Positions 60,787 to 64,000 of a DNA stretch of 64,000 bases are shown here, one piece after another. Positions within the stretch are counted from its first letter, which is position 1. Every line of letters begins with the position of its first letter. The notes beneath the pieces are model-generated. The model saw nothing but the letters and a program-made list of their open reading frames with translations, was not told the origin of the DNA and searched no databases. A program made the position numbers and the translations under genes. This DNA comes from Conexibacter sp. DBS9H8 (GTDB lineage Bacteria; Actinomycetota; Thermoleophilia; Solirubrobacterales; Solirubrobacteraceae): assembly GCF_023330685.1 (NCBI RefSeq), contig NZ_CP097128.1:3472001-3536000 (forward strand), given 5' to 3'.

Positions 60787-61764
60787 ATGCAAGCGCTGCG
60801 ACTCACCACCTATGAGGGTCCCCAAGCCCTTGAGCTCTGCGAGGTGCCGGAGCCGTCTCCCGGACCATCTGAGGTCCTGCTCGAGATCGGCGCGATCGGG
60901 ATCAACTTTCCGGACCTGCTGATCACCACGGGCACCTATCAACACAAGCCAGAGGTCCCGTTCGTTCCCGGCTGTGAAGTGGCCGGCAAGGTGCTCTCAG
61001 CGCCCGACGACTCCGGCTGGCAGGTCGGTGACCGCGTCGCTGCGTTCATCTGGGCCGGCTCCTACGCGGAGCGAGCCGTGGTTCCGCTCAATGCCCTGAT
61101 GCGCCTGCCAGAGGGAACTGATTTCGCCACGGGCGCCGGAATGGTAGTCAACTACCACACCGCGCATTTCGCACTGATCCGCCGCGGTCACCTGCGTCCG
61201 GGCGAGACCGTGCTCGTGTTGGGAGCCGCCGGGGGCATAGGCACGGCTGCGGTCCAGATCGCCAAGGGCAACGGGGCGAATGTCATCGGCGGGGTCGCCG
61301 ATGAATCCCAGCTGGAAACAGCCAAGAAGGCCGGGGCCGATCACGCGATCGTGCTCGAGCACGGGTTTGCGACGCAGGTCCGTGAACTGAGCGGCGGCCG
61401 AGGCGTTGATATCGTGCTCGACCCGCTTGGGAGTTGGCTGTTCCTCGAGGGAGTGCGGGCGCTGGAACCCGAGGGCCGGATCCTCGTGGTCGGCTTCGCC
61501 GCCGGCGAGATTCCCGAGATCAAGGTCAACCGTTTGCTGTTGCGCAACGTGGCCGCCGTCGGCGTCGCCTGGGGAGCGTTCCTAGACGTCGACCCGACGA
61601 TGATGGCCACGACCGCAGTCGATCTCGCTTCCCTGTTAGCCCGTGGCTATGTCTCTCGCGATCTCATTGCGCGCTGTAAGTTCGAGCAGATTCCCGAAAC
61701 GTTGGAGCGCCTCAGCCGCGGAGAGATCCGCGGCAAGGTGGTTGCGACGCCCCCCGCAGGGTGA
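60787..61764 (+). CDS. Zinc-free MDR oxidoreductase, NADPH:quinone reductase-like
   Basis: A 325-residue medium-chain dehydrogenase/reductase. The GroES-like N-domain has INFPDLLITTGTYQ and PFVPGCEVAGKVL; the nucleotide site is VLVLGAAGGIGTAAVQIAKG. No zinc-ligand Cys/His set is present, as in quinone reductases and enoyl-thioester reductases. It is divergent from the regulator gene, and its last 53 bp overlap the convergent MaoC gene. Likely reduces a quinone or an activated double bond with NADPH. Confidence 0.88.
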   Translation: MQALRLTTYEGPQALELCEVPEPSPGPSEVLLEIGAIGINFPDLLITTGTYQHKPEVPFVPGCEVAGKVLSAPDDSGWQVGDRVAAFIWAGSYAERAVVPLNALMRLPEGTDFATGAGMVVNYHTAHFALIRRGHLRPGETVLVLGAAGGIGTAAVQIAKGNGANVIGGVADESQLETAKKAGADHAIVLEHGFATQVRELSGGRGVDIVLDPLGSWLFLEGVRALEPEGRILVVGFAAGEIPEIKVNRLLLRNVAAVGVAWGAFLDVDPTMMATTAVDLASLLARGYVSRDLIARCKFEQIPETLERLSRGEIRGKVVATPPAG

Positions 61765-62605
61765 GCCGGCCGCGGTCGAGGACTACCCGGCCGTCGGCAC
61801 CGAAGGTCTGGAACACCACGATCTCCGGATCCTCGTGATCCACCCAGGCGTGGACGGTGAGCGACTCGCCGGGAACAACGGGAGCGGAGAATCGGGCCGA
61901 CAGGCTCGCCAGAGCCTCGGGGTCAGAGCCGCAGACCGCATGCAACAACAGTCGCGCGCTCATTCCGTAGGTGCACAGACCGTGCAGGATCGGCCGGTCG
62001 AATCCGGCCGCCCGCGCGAAGGCAGGATCGGCATGCAGGGGATTGCGGTCCCCGCTCAGTCGGTAGAGCAGCGCCTGATCCGGCCGGGTATCGGCCATGA
62101 GGACGTGATCGGGCGTCCGTTCCGGGACGGCCCACGCTTCGCTTGGCCCACGATCTCCGCCAAAGCCGCCGGCATCGCGCACGAACACCGAGGTCCGTGC
62201 GCGCATCCGCACGACCCGGGTCCGCGTATCGGAGACGACGGTCTCACTCACCATCAGCGCGCCCGCGCCCTTGTCATAGACGTCGGTCACCGTCGACTCA
62301 ATGCGGACGGTGGCGGCTGCCGGCAGAGCCCCGCTCCAAGTCAGCGATTGCTCAGCGTGGACGACCTTTGTCAGATCGAGTTCGCGGTAGGCCAGTTCAG
62401 CGACCTGGTGGGAGACGGCGACGCCGAAGGTCGGCAACACGAGCGGGACGCCTGCCGGGTCTTCCAGCGTGAAGGCGAGCTCGCGCTCGTCGTAAGGGTC
62501 GTGCTGTCCGGCCCCAACCCCGAGGGCGTAGATGAGTACGTCGCGGTCGTTCCAGGTGTGTGCGGGGACAACGTAGGTGCGGCCAACCAGCTGGGTGGGT
62601 TCCAT
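61712..62605 (-). CDS. MaoC-type enoyl-CoA hydratase with two hotdog domains
   Basis: A 297-residue hydratase-2 protein of the MFE-2/Hsd4B type. The N-terminal hotdog half starts VVPAHTWNDRDVLIYALGVG; the C-terminal catalytic half has YRLSGDRNPLHADPAFARAA with the Asp/His motif and FDRPILHGLCTYG. It hydrates trans-2-enoyl-CoA to the 3R-hydroxy form. The last 18 codons lie over the end of the convergent oxidoreductase gene. It is 6 bp downstream of the phosphotransferase-like gene. Confidence 0.92.
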   Translation of the reverse strand: MEPTQLVGRTYVVPAHTWNDRDVLIYALGVGAGQHDPYDERELAFTLEDPAGVPLVLPTFGVAVSHQVAELAYRELDLTKVVHAEQSLTWSGALPAAATVRIESTVTDVYDKGAGALMVSETVVSDTRTRVVRMRARTSVFVRDAGGFGGDRGPSEAWAVPERTPDHVLMADTRPDQALLYRLSGDRNPLHADPAFARAAGFDRPILHGLCTYGMSARLLLHAVCGSDPEALASLSARFSAPVVPGESLTVHAWVDHEDPEIVVFQTFGADGRVVLDRGRLTLRGASQPPCRGSLRG

Positions 62606-62611
62606 GCTCAG

Positions 62612-63667
62612 CTACCGGCTCTCGAGAAGTTCCAGACACGCTTCGGCCAAGGCCGTGACCTTCTGCCGGAGGTCGTCTTCGCGCTGCTCGGCCAGGAGGT
62701 CGCCCATCGCTCCAGCCTCGAGTCGCGCACGGATGCCCTCTGCGATGCAGGCCAACTTCCACAGGCTGAAGGCGACAAAGTACGGCACGTCGCTCACGTC
62801 GACGTCACAGCGGCTGGCATAACGGCTCAGCAGGTCGTCGCGACTTGCGAACCCGCCGGCGGCCGTCGGAGTGCCACTGAGCAGATGTCCGGTCGATTCG
62901 CCCGGATCAACCCAGTTGACGAAAAGCATTCCGAGGTCAGCGAGCGGGTCGCCCAGCGTACAGAGTTCCCAGTCGAGAACGGCGGACACGTGGCCGTCAG
63001 GCGCCAGAACGACGTTGTCCATCCGGAAATCCCCGTGGACGATCGAGGTTCGGCGCTGGGCGGGTATCCGAGCGGCCAGCAGCGCGTGACTGGCCCTCAC
63101 GGCCGGGAGTTCCTGATCCGCCGAGGCACGCCACTGCCCGGACCACCGCCGCAACTGACGGGCGATGTAATCCTCGTGACGACTGAGGTTCATCAGCCCG
63201 ACGTCACCGGGCACCACCGTGTGCAGGTCCGCCAGGGTGTCGATCATTGACGCTCCGACCGCGGCGCGGGCGGTCGGAGCGAGCAGACGCTCGCAGTCCG
63301 CCTGATCGCGGATGATCAGCCCGTCGACGAACGCCATGACGTAAAAGGGCGATCCAGTGATCTCAGGATCATCGCAGCGCCCCAGCGCGTCGGGGACCGG
63401 CACGGGCGTTGGAGAGAGCGCCTCGATGATCCGGTGCTCCCGCGCCATATCGTGGGCTGACTCCAGCAGCTCCCCGACTGGTGGACGGCGGAGGACGAAC
63501 TCGGCCCCGGCCGTATCGGTCCCGAGAAAGGTGAGGTTGGACTGGCCCCCCGAGATGAGCCGGAACGAGCATGGCGGGGTCAGCGTCCGAACGTGATCGC
63601 TCAACCATGCGTCAACTGCCTGCTCATCGAGGCCGAAGATTCCGGCCGAGGTGCTCTCAATGCCCAT
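62612..63667 (-). CDS. Phosphotransferase-family protein (ACAD10-like kinase)
   Basis: A 351-residue APH-fold kinase. LISGGQSNLTFLGTD is the nucleotide loop, FVLRRPPVGELLESAHDM the Lys strand, SIVHGDFRMDNVVLAPDG the Brenner-type catalytic loop with Asp, and VLDWELCTLGDPLADLG the metal-binding Asp. The group matches the kinase part of ACAD10, which phosphorylates 4-hydroxyacyl-CoAs ahead of phosphate elimination; this is a family-based inference. ATG 63667 is used, although GTG 63694 is possible. With ACAD10/11-like dehydrogenases in the window, a hydroxy-acid role fits. Confidence 0.88.
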   Translation of the reverse strand: MGIESTSAGIFGLDEQAVDAWLSDHVRTLTPPCSFRLISGGQSNLTFLGTDTAGAEFVLRRPPVGELLESAHDMAREHRIIEALSPTPVPVPDALGRCDDPEITGSPFYVMAFVDGLIIRDQADCERLLAPTARAAVGASMIDTLADLHTVVPGDVGLMNLSRHEDYIARQLRRWSGQWRASADQELPAVRASHALLAARIPAQRRTSIVHGDFRMDNVVLAPDGHVSAVLDWELCTLGDPLADLGMLFVNWVDPGESTGHLLSGTPTAAGGFASRDDLLSRYASRCDVDVSDVPYFVAFSLWKLACIAEGIRARLEAGAMGDLLAEQREDDLRQKVTALAEACLELLESR

Positions 63668-63856
63668 GCCGATGATGTTCGTGAAGTTTCCCACCGATAC
63701 CCAGCGACCGCCGAGGCAACACTGTGGCTTCCTCCAAAGCTTCCCGTCACGGCACAGGAACCGGGCGCCAGCCGACGGCTCCACACCCCGGATCGAGCCG
63801 CGTCCCGCTCGGGTGTGCCAGCGGCGGGCGTCAGACGGGAGCGGCCCGGAACGTCC

Positions 63857-64000
63857 TTACTTACCGTGTGACGACGCCTGACTGGACACCGCCCCCGCGG
63901 CCCGCAGGCGCGCGATCTCCTCGGCGCCGATGCCCCAGGCCGCGAGGGCGGCGTCGGTGTCGGCCCCGATCTCCCGCGGGGGCAGCCCGAGCTCGCCGGG
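63857..64000 (-). CDS. C-terminal end of a CaiB/BaiF-like CoA-transferase (partial)
   Basis: The frame enters from the right edge and its last 47 residues are visible (GADTDAALAAWGIGAEEIAR, then LRAAGAVSSQ). Alternating acidic helices with LAAWGI..EEIARLRAAGA are typical of CaiB/BaiF C-termini. The stop is TAA 63857-63859. It lies 189 bp upstream of the phosphotransferase gene on the same strand. Confidence 0.6.
   Translation of the reverse strand, partial: PGELGLPPREIGADTDAALAAWGIGAEEIARLRAAGAVSSQASSHGK

Noticed and set aside
1-64000. tRNA, rRNA, CRISPR or riboswitch (cobalamin) elements
   Set aside because: Looked for especially ahead of the B12 mutase operon; no B12-box-like leader, repeat-spacer array or tRNA cloverleaf could be supported by eye.

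Overview
The window is high-GC DNA from a bacterium, most likely an actinomycete in the broad sense. Reasons are strong G/C third-position bias, frequent GTG starts, long runs of same-strand genes overlapping by 4 bp (ATGA), and family types common in soil Actinomycetota (AtuA, hydantoinase/oxoprolinase pairs, CaiB transferases, DUF35/thiolase pairs, IS1380). The genus cannot be fixed from the sequence. There are no rRNA, tRNA or CRISPR loci and no housekeeping genes. Almost everything looks like peripheral carbon catabolism through acyl-CoA intermediates.

Region 1 (1-11 kb): the tail of an unrecognised gene with a small CxxC protein, an MFS exporter, decayed small genes, a methylmalonyl-CoA-epimerase-like VOC protein on the minus strand, then a plus-strand acyl-CoA set (CoA ligase, acyl-CoA dehydrogenase, two MaoC-type hydratase halves). 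Two identical copies of a 1,645-bp IS1380-family element have landed in this set. One cuts the CoA ligase in two; removing it with one copy of the CTAA duplication restores a 565-residue frame exactly.

Region 2 (11-25 kb, minus strand): a tightly coupled 11-gene operon read hyuA, hyuB, epimerase/dehydratase, acyl-CoA dehydrogenase, divergent B12 acyl-CoA mutase large subunit, crotonase without its usual glutamates, B12-binding subunit, CaiB CoA-transferase, aldehyde dehydrogenase, MmgE/PrpD, MeaB-type GTPase. It has a clear promoter with an abutting 14-bp palindrome. A third IS1380 copy sits between this promoter and an IclR regulator gene. The mutase keeps some methylmalonyl-CoA mutase residues but differs in much of the active-site region, so its substrate is probably different. 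This is the best candidate for an undescribed pathway.

Region 3 (27-31 kb): two SDR dehydrogenases, a HIT-like protein and a GST-like protein.

Region 4 (31-47.5 kb, minus strand): a substrate-binding lipoprotein, cytochrome P450, SDR, an IS630 insertion, flavin monooxygenase, sugar-type ABC ATPase and permease, AtuA N-terminal protein, an AtuA C-terminal domain fused to a luciferase-like monooxygenase, acyl-CoA dehydrogenase, fused E1 and E2 of a 2-oxo acid/acetoin-type dehydrogenase. This reads as import plus multi-step oxidation of a terpenoid-like or other hydrophobic compound.

Region 5 (47.5-64 kb): a nine-gene minus-strand operon (hyuA, hyuB, acyl-CoA dehydrogenase, crotonase, CaiB, thiolase-like protein, DUF35, SDR, CoA ligase) downstream of a GAF/PucR-type regulator, with tandem 14-bp direct repeats just ahead of the operon. 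Then come a quinone oxidoreductase, a two-domain MaoC hydratase, an ACAD10-like phosphotransferase and the end of another CaiB gene.
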